From positions 186,001-250,000 of the forward strand of contig NZ_JAJALK010000001.1 in assembly GCF_020523825.1 (NCBI RefSeq): 64,000 nt of DNA, given 5' to 3'. This DNA is from Methylobacterium brachiatum. GTDB taxonomy: Bacteria; Pseudomonadota; Alphaproteobacteria; Rhizobiales; Beijerinckiaceae. How positions within the stretch are numbered: the stretch's first letter is position 1; each line of letters begins with the position of its first letter. Positions 1-8,104 of the stretch are shown here, in pieces. The notes below the pieces were generated by a model. The model did not search any database and was not told the origin of the DNA. It saw only the letters and a program-made list of their open reading frames with translations. Position numbers and translations under genes: made by a program.

Positions 1-143
1 GGAAGCGCCGCATTTGCCGGGACAGCCCGGCAGTCCATCACCAGAGCGATGGCCCGTTCCAGGGCGGCCCGTTCCGTGGGGCGATCCGAGATCAGCAGGA
101 CGAACGGACCATTCGTGGTCCGCGAAGAGGTGCCGAGGGCCAA
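1..143 (-). CDS. partial unknown protein running off the left edge
   Basis: An open minus-strand frame runs from a stop at 188-186 to the window edge. It has no ATG near its 5' end, but a TTG at 143-141 is preceded by GAGGGAG with an 8-base gap, a good ribosome binding site. The visible ~47 residues include a stretch reading GPFVLLISDRPTERAALERA, and third codon positions are mostly G or C, as in real genes here. No family is recognised and the C-terminus lies outside the window. It could still be a chance frame; the coding look and the binding site are the only support. Confidence 0.33.
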   Translation of the reverse strand, partial: MALGTSSRTTNGPFVLLISDRPTERAALERAIALVMDCRAVPANAAL

Positions 144-257
144 CGCGGTTGCTCCCTCGCCCGCATGGTCAACGATCCGTTGACCTTAGCGGGAACCTTT
201 GAGGAAAGCGTTAACCCTACGCAGTTTGCCAGCGTATAGACGCCGGAATAGCAATCT

Positions 258-410
258 TCAGGCGAGGCTGACGGCGCCGTCCTGACGGGTCTGCTGCGTG
301 GCGACCTTGCCGGCATCGGAGGCGGGGCTCAGGACGTCGGCCAGCTTGACGGCCAGCAGGGCCTGGCAGGCGGCGAGGGCGACGAACACGACGAGGAAGC
401 TGGCGATCAT
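258..410 (-). CDS. small single-span membrane protein (50 aa)
   Basis: The ATG at 410 is preceded by GGAG with a 9-base gap. The product starts MIASFLVVFVALAACQALLA, a hydrophobic segment of about 20 residues, followed by a polar C-terminal tail of about 28 residues (approx. 23-50). It could be a small inner-membrane protein or, less likely, a secreted peptide. A perfect palindrome CTGGTATACCAG sits 72 bp upstream and resembles sites near the formyl-CoA transferase and oxlT genes, so it may share their regulator. No family is recognised. The longer frame upstream of 410 is rejected because the binding site marks the internal ATG. Confidence 0.45.
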   Translation of the reverse strand: MIASFLVVFVALAACQALLAVKLADVLSPASDAGKVATQQTRQDGAVSLA

Positions 411-720
411 GGTGAGGCTCCGGTGCGGCCCGAATGGCCACGCGATGTTGCGATGCCAGAGATGCCATCTCGCACTGCAAACTGGTATACCAGATGCCGA
501 ATGCCACTCATGTTTCGGACGCATAAGCGACGGGAACCATGGGCGAAAGCCCGGCCTCGGTGCCCGACCCTGGCCCGAAACCCGATTGCCGCCTGCACAA
601 AACGGTTAGTAGCCTCGCCGGCCTATGGTGCGCTGCAAGCGCGGCCGTGCACGCGCCGTATCGGCGTCGCCGGCGGTGCATCCGGGGTTCGACGCAGAAG
701 GCTCCGGCCGGGCGCGGTGC
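411..720. other. intergenic region with a palindromic operator candidate
   Basis: About 310 bp between the small membrane protein and the end of the GntR gene. It holds the palindrome at 482-493 listed separately. Short overlapping frames on both strands look like chance reading frames of GC-rich DNA. No terminator with a T-run was seen. Confidence 0.5.
482..493. promoter_or_regulatory. GntR/FCD-type operator candidate (CTGGTATACCAG)
   Basis: A perfect 12-bp palindrome that fits the GT-N(2-3)-AC core favoured by FadR/FCD-subfamily GntR proteins. The 14-mer from 485 to 498 matches 6801-6814, upstream of the formyl-CoA transferase gene, in 13 of 14 positions. It lies 72 bp upstream of the small gene that starts at 410. 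Assigning it to the adjacent GntR regulator is inference. Confidence 0.45.
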
Positions 721-1413
721 TCAGTCCAAGTAGTCGCCGTAGGTGTCCACGTGCTGAGCCAGGCCGAGGCCGTGTTCGCGCACCAGCCGCTCGGCCTTGT
801 CGGCGTCCCGCGCTTCCAGGGCCGCGATGATCGCCACGTGCTCGCGGATCGACCGCTCGGCCCGATCGCCCTGGCGGAGCGCGGTGCTGCGGATCCCCCG
901 CACATGCATCAGCAGGTTGCTGGTGAGCTCGGCGATCGGCTCGCAATGGCCCAGCGCGATGATCCGCTGATGGAAACGGATATTGGCGTCCGAATACTCG
1001 TCGATGTGCTCGGCCGGTTGCCCCTCGTAGAATTCGGGGAACGACTCGCGCAGGGCGCGCAGCTGCGCGTCGGTGGCGCGGGTGCAGGCGAGGCGGGCCG
1101 CCATGCTCTCCAGCGCCGTCCAGGCGTGGATCATACCGACGATCTCGCGCTTGTTCTTCTTGATGACGAAAACGCCGCGCCGCGCTTCCGACCGGACGAA
1201 CCCTTCCTGCTCCAACACGGTGAGCGCCTCGCGCACGGGCGTGCGGCTGACCCCGAGATCCTGCGACAGTTTCCGCTCGTCGAGCCGGACCTCGTCGGGC
1301 CGCCCGTAGATGTCCATGTTGGTAATAGCAGTCTTGAGCGCTTCATAAGCCAGGGTCCGTAAACTGGAGCTGGCCACGATCGGTTTAACGCTCAACGGTT
1401 CAGAGTTCGACAT
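721..1413 (-). CDS. GntR family regulator, FCD subfamily
   Basis: A 230-residue DNA-binding regulator. The N-terminal winged helix (about 15-85) carries the recognition-helix signature SRTPVREAL at 56-64. The all-helical FCD ligand domain follows (about 95-225), with the usual acidic/histidine metal set: D142, H148, H170, H192 and H214 in expected contexts. Start chosen at ATG 1413, which gives family-normal length; the open frame extends upstream to 1728 with no gene-like sequence. It is divergent from the oxalate/formate antiporter gene across 485 bp, so it probably controls the oxalate/formyl-CoA genes around it. The ligand is unknown; a small carboxylate is a reasonable guess for FCD proteins. 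Confidence 0.88.
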   Translation of the reverse strand: MSNSEPLSVKPIVASSSLRTLAYEALKTAITNMDIYGRPDEVRLDERKLSQDLGVSRTPVREALTVLEQEGFVRSEARRGVFVIKKNKREIVGMIHAWTALESMAARLACTRATDAQLRALRESFPEFYEGQPAEHIDEYSDANIRFHQRIIALGHCEPIAELTSNLLMHVRGIRSTALRQGDRAERSIREHVAIIAALEARDADKAERLVREHGLGLAQHVDTYGDYLD

Positions 1414-1898
1414 GCCTCGTCCAGTCGGCCCATGCCCATAATTTCTCGCACGTGTTGTCTGTCGTGCGCTCATAAAACGAACTAGCCCAAACCTTTTCCC
1501 GATCCTAGCCAAATGCGCGGCGACTCCACAGAGCGCTCGTCGGCAGGTTCCCGGACACGCCGACCATGATCGGCCCTTTCCGGAACGGTAATGCCGAAAA
1601 CCCGCCCCACGTCTGACAAGACGCGGTAATCCTGCGGCGTATTCGTGTATTTTTGTGCAGGATCGATTGACAGACTCGCCGGACCTCAGCACCATTCTGC
1701 TGGCATACCGTAGACCAGCGGGGTGCAAGAGAGACCTTTCGGCGGTGAAGGGCGGAACCGCCGAGACTTCATTTGTCCGCCAGACAAGAATTTTTCAAAG
1801 CACGTCGCGCGCTTTGTACTGCCAAGGGCGGCTCCGCCGCGCCATAAACACAGCCGGCGTTCGAGAGAAAATAATAAATCCAATCTGGAGGGAAGCGT
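1414..1898. promoter_or_regulatory. divergent promoter region, gntR / oxlT-type antiporter
   Basis: 485 bp without a convincing gene between divergent starts at 1413 and 1899. It holds the operator-like sequence at 1700-1711. A strong ribosome binding site (GGAGG) lies just before the antiporter ATG. No clear -35/-10 pair could be assigned by eye. Confidence 0.5.
1700..1711. promoter_or_regulatory. operator candidate related to the 482 palindrome
   Basis: CTGGCATACC matches the palindrome arm CTGGTATACC at 482 in 9 of 10 positions. It also forms the left half of a looser 19-bp inverted repeat, 1700-1718, centred on C1709. It lies about 190 bp upstream of the antiporter start. It is weaker than the other two sites. 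Confidence 0.3.
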
Positions 1899-3176
1899 AT
1901 GTCCGAAACCACCAAACCGGTTGGGCGGGGCCGATGGCTCCAGCTGACATTCGGCGTCGTCTGCATGTGCATGATCGCCAACATGCAGTACGGCTGGACG
2001 TTCTTCGTGAACCCGATGCAGGAGCGGCACGGCTGGGACCGCGCCGCGATCCAGGTCGCCTTCACGCTGTTCGTGGTCACCGAGACCTGGCTCGTGCCGA
2101 TCGAGGGCTGGTTCGTCGATAAGTACGGCCCGCGGATCGTCACCCTGTTCGGCGGCCTGCTCTGCGGCATCGCCTGGGTGATGAACTCCTACGCGGAATC
2201 GCTCACGATGCTGTACGTGGCCGCGGCCATCGGCGGCACCGGCGCGGGCGCAGTCTACGGGACCTGCGTGGGCAACTCCCTCAAGTGGTTCCCGGACCGG
2301 CGCGGTCTGGCGGCCGGCATCACCGCGATGGGCTTCGGCGCCGGCTCGGCGCTCACGGTTGTGCCGATCCAGGCGATGATCAAGTCTCAGGGCTACGAGG
2401 CCGCGTTCTTCTACTTCGGCATCGGCCAGGGCCTGATCGTGATGCTGATCGCCCTGTTCCTGCGCTCGCCGGTCAAGGGCCAAGTCCCGGATGTCGCCCG
2501 GGTCAGCCAGTCCAAGCGCGACTTCAAGCCGGGCGAGATGGTGCGCACCCCGATCTTCTGGGTGATGTACGCGATGTTCGTCATGATGGCCGCCGGCGGC
2601 CTGATGGCGACTGCGCAGCTCGGGCCGATCGCGAAGGACTTCAAGATCGCCGACGTCCCGGTCTCGCTGCTTGGGATCACGCTGCCGGCGCTCACCTTCG
2701 CGGCGACGCTGGACCGGGTGCTCAACGGCGTGACGCGGCCGTTCTTCGGCTGGGTCTCGGATCATATCGGCCGCGAGAACACGATGTTCATCTCCTTCGC
2801 CATCGAAGGCCTGGGCATCTACGCGCTGAGCCAGTTCGGCGAGAACCCGATCGCCTTCGTGCTGCTCACCGGCCTGGTGTTCTTCGCCTGGGGTGAGATC
2901 TACTCGCTGTTCCCGGCGACCTGCGGCGACACGTTCGGCTCGAAATACGCGGCGACCAATGCCGGCCTGCTGTACACGGCCAAGGGGACCGCGGCGCTGA
3001 TCGTGCCCTATACCAGCGTGCTCACCACGATGACCGGCAGCTGGCACACGGTGTTCCTGGTGGCGGCCGGGCTCAACATCCTGGCGGCGTTCCTGGCCCT
3101 GTTCGTGCTCAAGCCGATGCGGGCGGCCTACACCAAGGCGCCGCAGACGAACCTCGCGCCGGTGCTCGCCCAGTAA
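1899..3176 (+). CDS. oxlT: oxalate/formate-type MFS antiporter
   Basis: A 425-residue inner-membrane transporter of the major facilitator superfamily with about 12 hydrophobic spans, resembling OxlT-type oxalate:formate exchangers. Seen directly: an MFS-like loop after TM2 (FVDKYGPRIV, about 76-85), a long central polar loop near residues 190-210, and a short cytoplasmic tail. The start ATG follows a GGAGG site. Known for the family: oxalate import coupled to formate export. The nearby formyl-CoA transferase supports that substrate, but homologous MFS carriers take other carboxylates, so the exact substrate is inferred. A strong hairpin follows at 3201-3230. No oxalyl-CoA decarboxylase gene is in the window. 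Confidence 0.82.
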   Translation: MSETTKPVGRGRWLQLTFGVVCMCMIANMQYGWTFFVNPMQERHGWDRAAIQVAFTLFVVTETWLVPIEGWFVDKYGPRIVTLFGGLLCGIAWVMNSYAESLTMLYVAAAIGGTGAGAVYGTCVGNSLKWFPDRRGLAAGITAMGFGAGSALTVVPIQAMIKSQGYEAAFFYFGIGQGLIVMLIALFLRSPVKGQVPDVARVSQSKRDFKPGEMVRTPIFWVMYAMFVMMAAGGLMATAQLGPIAKDFKIADVPVSLLGITLPALTFAATLDRVLNGVTRPFFGWVSDHIGRENTMFISFAIEGLGIYALSQFGENPIAFVLLTGLVFFAWGEIYSLFPATCGDTFGSKYAATNAGLLYTAKGTAALIVPYTSVLTTMTGSWHTVFLVAAGLNILAAFLALFVLKPMRAAYTKAPQTNLAPVLAQ

Positions 3177-3200
3177 GGCGCATCCGAGCGATCGACAGGA

Positions 3201-3230
3201 GGCCCGGCGCCGGCTTTACGGCGCCGGGCC
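3201..3230 (+). terminator. strong hairpin after the antiporter gene
   Basis: Perfect 12-bp stem, 3201-3212 paired with 3219-3230, around a 6-base loop. It begins 25 bp after the stop codon. It is followed by TTCG rather than a long T-run, so termination would depend on stem strength. It also separates the antiporter gene from the aldolase-like gene at 3271. Confidence 0.65.
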
Positions 3231-3270
3231 TTCGTGCGTACCCGGTACCGGGTTCATCCGAGGATCGGGC

Positions 3271-3927
3271 ATGGATACGGACGAGCGGAACGCACGCGCG
3301 AGCGTCGTGGCGGCGGCGCGGGATCTCGACGCGCAGGGGTTGAACCGCGGGACCTCGGGCAACGTCTCGGTGCGGTTCCGCGACGGCCTCCTGATCACGC
3401 CCTCGGGGCTGCCCACGGCGCGCATGCGCCCGGAGGACATCGTGCCCCTGGCCTTCGACGGGACCCACCCGGCAGGGCTCAAGCCGTCCTCGGAATGGCG
3501 CTTCCACCGGGACATCCTGGCGGCGCGACCCGAGATGGGCGCCGTCGTCCACGCCCACCCGATCCATAGTACCGCCTTCGCCCTGTGCGGCCGGGAGATC
3601 CCGGCGGTGCATTACATGATCGCGGCCTTCGGCGGCCCGAACGTGCGCTGCGCGCCCTACGCGCCCTACGGCACGGCCGAGCTATCCGAACTCGCTCTGG
3701 TGGCGCTGAAGGACCGGAACGTCTGCCTGCTCGCCAATCACGGCATGATCGCCGCCGGGGAGAGCCTGGAGAAGGCGCTGTGGCTCGCCGTCGAGCTCGA
3801 GACTTTGTGCTGGCATTACGCCGTGGCGCTCCAGGTCGGCGCCCCGAACATCCTGTCCGACCATGAGATCAACAGCACCGTGGAGCGCTTCCGCGGCTAC
3901 GGGCTGAACGCCGCCGACAAAGGCTGA
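3271..3927 (+). CDS. class II aldolase/adducin family protein
   Basis: A 218-residue protein of the FucA/AraD/adducin fold. Visible signature residues are the TSGN phosphate-binding turn (28-31), catalytic-type Glu75 in the KPSSEW segment, and zinc ligands H94, H96 (HAHPIHS) and H157 (ANHGMI). Family members are zinc-dependent aldolases or epimerases of small sugar or hydroxy-acid phosphates, such as fuculose-1-phosphate. The substrate cannot be read from sequence. It lies on the same strand as the antiporter, 94 bp downstream, but the hairpin between them suggests separate transcription. Its presence among oxalate genes hints at a linked two- or three-carbon acid, which is inference. Confidence 0.85.
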   Translation: MDTDERNARASVVAAARDLDAQGLNRGTSGNVSVRFRDGLLITPSGLPTARMRPEDIVPLAFDGTHPAGLKPSSEWRFHRDILAARPEMGAVVHAHPIHSTAFALCGREIPAVHYMIAAFGGPNVRCAPYAPYGTAELSELALVALKDRNVCLLANHGMIAAGESLEKALWLAVELETLCWHYAVALQVGAPNILSDHEINSTVERFRGYGLNAADKG

Positions 3928-4248
3928 ACCGCCGCCCGGACGACCTGCAACGTTCACGCAACGGCCCGTCCAAAGCGTGACGCGCTCTCCTCCCCCTCAT
4001 GGCTACGGGCTACACAGGTTTCGACCGGAACCGTGATCAACCCGTCGGCGCAGAAGGCGCGGGTCCCCTCTCCCGTGCGGGAGAGGGACAGAGTGAGGGA
4101 CCAGGCTTTTCCGGAGAGGTCGCATCCCTCACCCCAACCCTCTCCCGTTCGGGAGAGGGGGCACGTCGCAGCCTACAACAGCGCTTGTGCTTCAGACCTG
4201 TGTAGCCCGTAGCCCTTATGGGGCGGGGAACACGCGAATCCGCCCCGC
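3928..4248. repeat. intergenic palindromic repeat element between convergent genes
   Basis: 321 bp without a gene between convergent stops. It contains two perfect 10-bp-stem hairpins of near-identical sequence (CCCTCTCCCG, 2-base loop, CGGGAGAGGG) at 4066-4087 and 4138-4159. Between them is a second inverted pair, GTGAGGGA at 4093-4100 and TCCCTCAC at 4125-4132. The whole 4061-4160 block is a compound palindrome of the REP/BIME kind. A third copy of the core hairpin, with the same left flank GCGGGT, lies at 49953-49974 after efp. It may act as a bidirectional terminator here. Confidence 0.75.
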
Positions 4249-5181
4249 TCAGCGGCCGAGGACCTGCCCGAGCGCGATGCCGCCGGAGGCCGCGAACTCG
4301 GCGGCCGCGATCTTCTTGCCGTCCTCCGGCTTGACCTTGCGGATCTCGATCCGGCCGCCCTGCGCGCAGACGCTGAACCCGTCCGCATCCACGGCGATGA
4401 CCTCGCCGGGCTTGCCCTTCACGTCGCCGAGGCGGCGCACCGGGTGCAGGCGCGCGTCGAAGATCTGGAGCTTCTTGCCGTCGAGCGTGGTCCAGGCCCC
4501 GGGGGCCGGGTTAGCTGCGCGGATCAGGTTGTAGATCTGATCGGCATGGGCCGACCAGCGGATCTCGGCTTCCGCGGCCCGGAACCAGCCCTCGTAGCTC
4601 GCCGCGTCCTCGTCCTGGTCGATCTCGATATGCTCACCGGCGACGACCAGATCGGCCGCCTCCAGCATCGCCTCGACGCCCATCGGGAACAGGTTATTGA
4701 AATAGATGTCGCCCAGCGTCGCGTCGGCGCCGATCTCGCAGGTCTTCTGCAGGATCACCGGGCCCTCATCGAGACCGTCCGTGGGGCGGAAGATCGTGAG
4801 CCCGGTCTGCAGGTCGCCCTTGGCGATCGGCCAGTTGATCGAGGACGGGCCGCGATAGCGCGGCAGCAGGCTCGGATGGTACTGGATCGTGCCGTGCTTC
4901 GGGATGGTGACGAAGCTCTGCGGGGCGAATTGCAGCACGTAGGCCATGATGCCGAGATCGGCATTCAGGTCACGCATCGCGGCCTCGGCTTCGGGGCTCT
5001 TCAGGCTCGGGAACTGGAAGACCGGGAGGCCCTTCTCAAGGGCGGCGGTCTTCAGGACGTCCGGCTTGGCGCCGGCCTTCTCGGGCGCGCAGAACACCCC
5101 CGCCACGGTATCCCCGCGCGTCAGGAACGCGTCCAGGACGGCCTTGCCGAAATCCTGCTGACCGATGACGGCGATGCGCAT
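4249..5181 (-). CDS. formyltransferase / formyl-H4F hydrolase-like protein
   Basis: A 310-residue protein of the formyl-transferase superfamily: an N-terminal Rossmann-like catalytic domain (about 1-185) and a C-terminal Fmt-type domain (about 205-305). The active-site block reads YHPSLLPRYRGPSSINW at 101-117, with H102 and later D138 in DGLDEGP. Gln100 replaces the usual Asn of methionyl-tRNA formyltransferase. The block is closest in look to the hydrolase domain of 10-formyltetrahydrofolate dehydrogenase (ALDH1L), standing alone without the carrier or aldehyde dehydrogenase domains. It lies 120 bp downstream of the formyl-CoA transferase gene on the same strand. This suggests formyl transfer between CoA and folate, or release of formate from formyl-H4F. 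That role is inference. Confidence 0.75.
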   Translation of the reverse strand: MRIAVIGQQDFGKAVLDAFLTRGDTVAGVFCAPEKAGAKPDVLKTAALEKGLPVFQFPSLKSPEAEAAMRDLNADLGIMAYVLQFAPQSFVTIPKHGTIQYHPSLLPRYRGPSSINWPIAKGDLQTGLTIFRPTDGLDEGPVILQKTCEIGADATLGDIYFNNLFPMGVEAMLEAADLVVAGEHIEIDQDEDAASYEGWFRAAEAEIRWSAHADQIYNLIRAANPAPGAWTTLDGKKLQIFDARLHPVRRLGDVKGKPGEVIAVDADGFSVCAQGGRIEIRKVKPEDGKKIAAAEFAASGGIALGQVLGR

Positions 5182-5301
5182 GGGAAATCCCTGGCGTCGT
5201 CCGGCCCCGAAGCGGGGACGGATTCGTTCTGGTTGGACGGCGTGGTCGTGCAGATCGGTTGCGGCGATCCCGGACGCGTGGCCCGGGATCGCCCGTCGGC
5301 G

Positions 5302-6579
5302 TCACTCGGCGGCGATCTTCTGGACGGCGCCGATCGCGCCGGACCCGGCGATCTCCTCGACCTCCTCGGCCGAGTACTTGAGCACGTCGCGCAGGATCTC
5401 GTCGTTATGCTCGCCTAGCAGGGGCGAGCGCGCGACCTCGGTCGGGCTCGCCGACAGCTTGATCGGGTTGCCCACCGAGAGGTAGCGGCCGCGGGTCGGG
5501 TGATCGACCTCGACGATCGTGCCGGTCGCCCGCAGCGCCTCGTCCGCGGCGATCTCCTTCATGGACAGGATCGGGCCGCACGGGATGTCGTGGCCGTTGA
5601 GGGTGTCCATGGCCTCGAACTTGGACATCTTCATCGTCCAGGCTTCGATGCGGGTGAAGATCTCGTTGAGATGCGGCAGCCGCGCCTTCGGGGAGGCGTA
5701 GTTCGGATCGGTCTTCCAGTCCGGCTCGCCGATGATGTCGCAGATCGGCTCCCAGACCGCGGCCTGCGTGATCACGTAGATGTAGGCGTTCGGGTCCTGT
5801 TCCCAGCCCTTGCAGCGCAGGATCCGGCCCGGCTGTCCGCCGCCGGAATCGTTGCCGGCGCGCGGCACGGCCTCGCCGAAGGGGATCCCTTCGCCGAACT
5901 GGCTGTATTCCTTCAGCGGGCCGTGCTCGAGGCGCTGCTGGTCGCGCAGCTTCACGCGGCAGAGGTTGAGCACGCCGTCCTGCATGGCGCAGTCGACCTT
6001 CTGGCCGAGCCCGGTCTGCGTGCGGTGGTAGAGCGCCGTCACGATGCCGAGCGCCAGGTGGAGGCCGGTGCCGGAATCACCGATCTGGGCGCCGGTCACC
6101 ATCGGGATGCCGTCCCGGAAACCGGTGGTGGAGGCCGAGCCGCCGGCGCATTGCGCGACGTTCTCGTAGACCTTGCATTCCTCGTAGCGGCCGGGCCCGA
6201 ACCCCTTGACCGAAGCCAGGATCATGCGGGGGTTCTTGGCGTGGATCTTCTCCCAGGTCAGACCCATCCGGGCCAGCGCCCCGGGGGCGAAGTTCTCGAC
6301 GAGGACGTCGCATTCCTCGATCAGGCGCCAGAGCACCTCCTTGCCCTTCGGGTTCTTCGAATCGAGCGTCAGCGAGCGCTTGTTGTGGTTCAGCATCGTG
6401 AAATAGAGGCTGTCCACATCCGGAATGTCCTGGAGCTGCTGGCGGGTGGCGTCGCCGACCCCGGGCCGCTCGACCTTGATCACGTCCGCTCCGAACCAGG
6501 CCAGGAGCTGGGTGCAGGTCGGGCCGGACTGAACGTGGGTGAAGTCCAGGATGCGGACGCCTTCAAGGGCCTTGCTCAT
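5302..6579 (-). CDS. frc: formyl-CoA:oxalate CoA-transferase
   Basis: A 425-residue class III (CaiB/BaiF) CoA-transferase. It moves CoA from formyl-CoA to oxalate in the cytoplasm, giving oxalyl-CoA and formate. The catalytic Asp is at 168 in [10 protein letters not shown], matching Asp169 of the Oxalobacter enzyme, and the glycine-loop GGGQPG near 259-264 is present. These two features separate Frc from other family members. Length is normal. It is transcribed with the downstream formyltransferase-like gene (120-bp gap). The 452-bp upstream region holds an operator-like GTATAC site about 220 bp before the start. A related CoA-transferase with another acid as acceptor is possible, but the motif match is strong. 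Confidence 0.9.
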   Translation of the reverse strand: MSKALEGVRILDFTHVQSGPTCTQLLAWFGADVIKVERPGVGDATRQQLQDIPDVDSLYFTMLNHNKRSLTLDSKNPKGKEVLWRLIEECDVLVENFAPGALARMGLTWEKIHAKNPRMILASVKGFGPGRYEECKVYENVAQCAGGSASTTGFRDGIPMVTGAQIGDSGTGLHLALGIVTALYHRTQTGLGQKVDCAMQDGVLNLCRVKLRDQQRLEHGPLKEYSQFGEGIPFGEAVPRAGNDSGGGQPGRILRCKGWEQDPNAYIYVITQAAVWEPICDIIGEPDWKTDPNYASPKARLPHLNEIFTRIEAWTMKMSKFEAMDTLNGHDIPCGPILSMKEIAADEALRATGTIVEVDHPTRGRYLSVGNPIKLSASPTEVARSPLLGEHNDEILRDVLKYSAEEVEEIAGSGAIGAVQKIAAE

Positions 6580-7031
6580 GGTCGGTCTCGGATCTCGGGT
6601 CGGGTTTCGGGATTCAGGGTCGGGAGGCGGTTCAGGTCGGTCTCACGGGCGCCGCGCCACCCTGGGGCCTGCGCGGCGCTTCGACCGAGGACGCGCGTCT
6701 GGTGTTTGCGGACGGACCATGCCGACACTCTCTCCCGATACGCGGCCCCGTTGAATCGCGGTTCCGTCACCTTGGCCCGGTCAGGCGGGCCTTCCTGTTT
6801 GTATACCACATGCCATTAGCGGGAAGCGAGTACAAAGAAACTCTCGCGAAGGTTGTGGTCAGCGCGTCAGCTTAGACCCAAGAGTTTTATGGCTCAACGC
6901 GGATGGGCCAGAGCACAGGGGGAACCGGGTCCCGCCCCCTTGGCATACGTCTCAAGGCAGTCCATCATTCCGCCAAAATCGGTACTCCGCGACGCGGAAG
7001 ACCGCGCAACAACGCTGAACGAGGAACGCCC
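6580..7031. promoter_or_regulatory. divergent upstream region of frc and a small unknown gene
   Basis: 452 bp without a convincing gene. It contains the operator candidate at 6798-6809 and an AT-richer stretch around 6800-6850 that is a likely site for promoters in both directions. Nothing else was recognised. Confidence 0.45.
6798..6809. promoter_or_regulatory. operator candidate upstream of frc (TTTGTATACCAC)
   Basis: TTGTATACCA fits the TNGT-AT-ACNA pattern of FCD-type GntR operators. Bases 6801-6814 match 485-498 in 13 of 14 positions, so the two ends of the oxalate locus carry the same site. Binding by the GntR protein encoded at 721-1413 is inferred. Confidence 0.45.
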
Positions 7032-7316
7032 ATGCTCGCCAGCACTAGCCTGATCAAGTCCTCCTGGATCGCCGTCGATGTCGATCGCGACCGGGCGGAG
7101 CGCGTGCTCGTGGTCGAGACCTACATCGCCGTGAGCCCGCTGGAGCCGAACTTCGACGCCGCGCAGTACGACCGCGTGCTGTGCTGCGTGCAGAAGGTCC
7201 TGAAGGCGCATCCCGAGATCGACCGGGCCTCGATTCTCAGCATGCATCGCGGCTCGGGCTGCACGGCCCTGTTCCGGGAGCCGCCCGCGGATGCGGCGCG
7301 GCCGGCTGCAGCGTGA
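7032..7316 (+). CDS. conserved-looking small protein of unknown function (94 aa)
   Basis: The start ATG is preceded by GAGG with a 7-base gap. The 94-residue product is mixed alpha/beta in look, with no signal peptide or membrane span. It has a Cys-Cys pair (about 54-55, VLCCVQK) and a third Cys near residue 80 (GSGCTALF). No family was recognised. It is divergent from frc and convergent with the coiled-coil gene at 7403. The open frame extends upstream to 6903, but that part is not gene-like. Function unknown. Confidence 0.55.
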   Translation: MLASTSLIKSSWIAVDVDRDRAERVLVVETYIAVSPLEPNFDAAQYDRVLCCVQKVLKAHPEIDRASILSMHRGSGCTALFREPPADAARPAAA

Positions 7317-7402
7317 ATCCCGTTTTTCGGCGGTTGCGCCGCGCCTGAAGGGTGCGGGCGCATCCTGCCGCGTGTTCGAGGGCTGGCCGATCGCGAGCTG
7401 AT

Positions 7403-8104
7403 TCAGGAACGGTCCGGTTCGGCCTTGGCCGGCGGCTCTATCGCTTCCAGCGCGACCCGGGCGGCGTGGAACCACCAGAGCGGGATGTCGCGGTTGGCCT
7501 TCGTCAATTCCGACGCCCAGCCCTCCTTCGGCATCACCTCGGCCCGGTCCGCGAACAGGCGAAGCGCGCTCTCGGCCCGCTCCCGCCGGCACCGCTCGCG
7601 GATCGCGGTGCGTTCGGCCTCCGCCCGGGCATCGGTCTGCTCGATCAGCCGCCGGGTCGCCAATTCGTCGGCGTCGAAGGCGAAATGCTGCCAAAACGCC
7701 TCCGCCTCCCGGGCGACGTCCCGTTCCCGCTGCGCGACGGCGAGAGCCGCCTCGGCAGCCTCCTGGGCAGCCTCCGCAGCATGGGCGCGTGCCAGGAGGC
7801 GGTTGTTGGCCTCGAGCAACTCGCGCTCGCGCTCCGGCGCCATGCGCTGACGCCGCAGGACACGCAGTTCCTCGTCGCGCGCCGCGCGATCGTCCGCGGC
7901 GGCGATCAGTCCCGCGAGGGGCCCGTCCGCCAGGGCGTCGGCGAGGTGGAGATAGCGTTCGCGCAATCCCGGATGGTCCCTGTCCAGGGCCGGACCATCC
8001 CAGGCCGGATGGTCGGCGATCCCGGATCCGTCATGTTCGTAGAGCGACCGAGCCACCGCACGGCGCAGGTCGTCGGCAGGCGAAGTCGCGACGTGTTCAT
8101 TCAT
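7403..8104 (-). CDS. coiled-coil protein of unknown function (233 aa)
   Basis: The product is soluble and very rich in Ala, Glu and Arg. A heptad-like central region from about residue 75 to 185 predicts a long coiled coil. A short folded N-terminal part includes HPGLRERYLHLADALADG. The C-terminal part contains a WWFHAA segment and a Pro-rich end. The ATG at 8104 is chosen over the frame start at 8176 because the extra 24 residues are Arg/Leu-rich and not protein-like, but the binding site is weak. No family was recognised. It could be a structural or partner protein, like many small Methylobacterium coiled-coil proteins. Confidence 0.55.
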   Translation of the reverse strand: MNEHVATSPADDLRRAVARSLYEHDGSGIADHPAWDGPALDRDHPGLRERYLHLADALADGPLAGLIAAADDRAARDEELRVLRRQRMAPERERELLEANNRLLARAHAAEAAQEAAEAALAVAQRERDVAREAEAFWQHFAFDADELATRRLIEQTDARAEAERTAIRERCRRERAESALRLFADRAEVMPKEGWASELTKANRDIPLWWFHAARVALEAIEPPAKAEPDRS

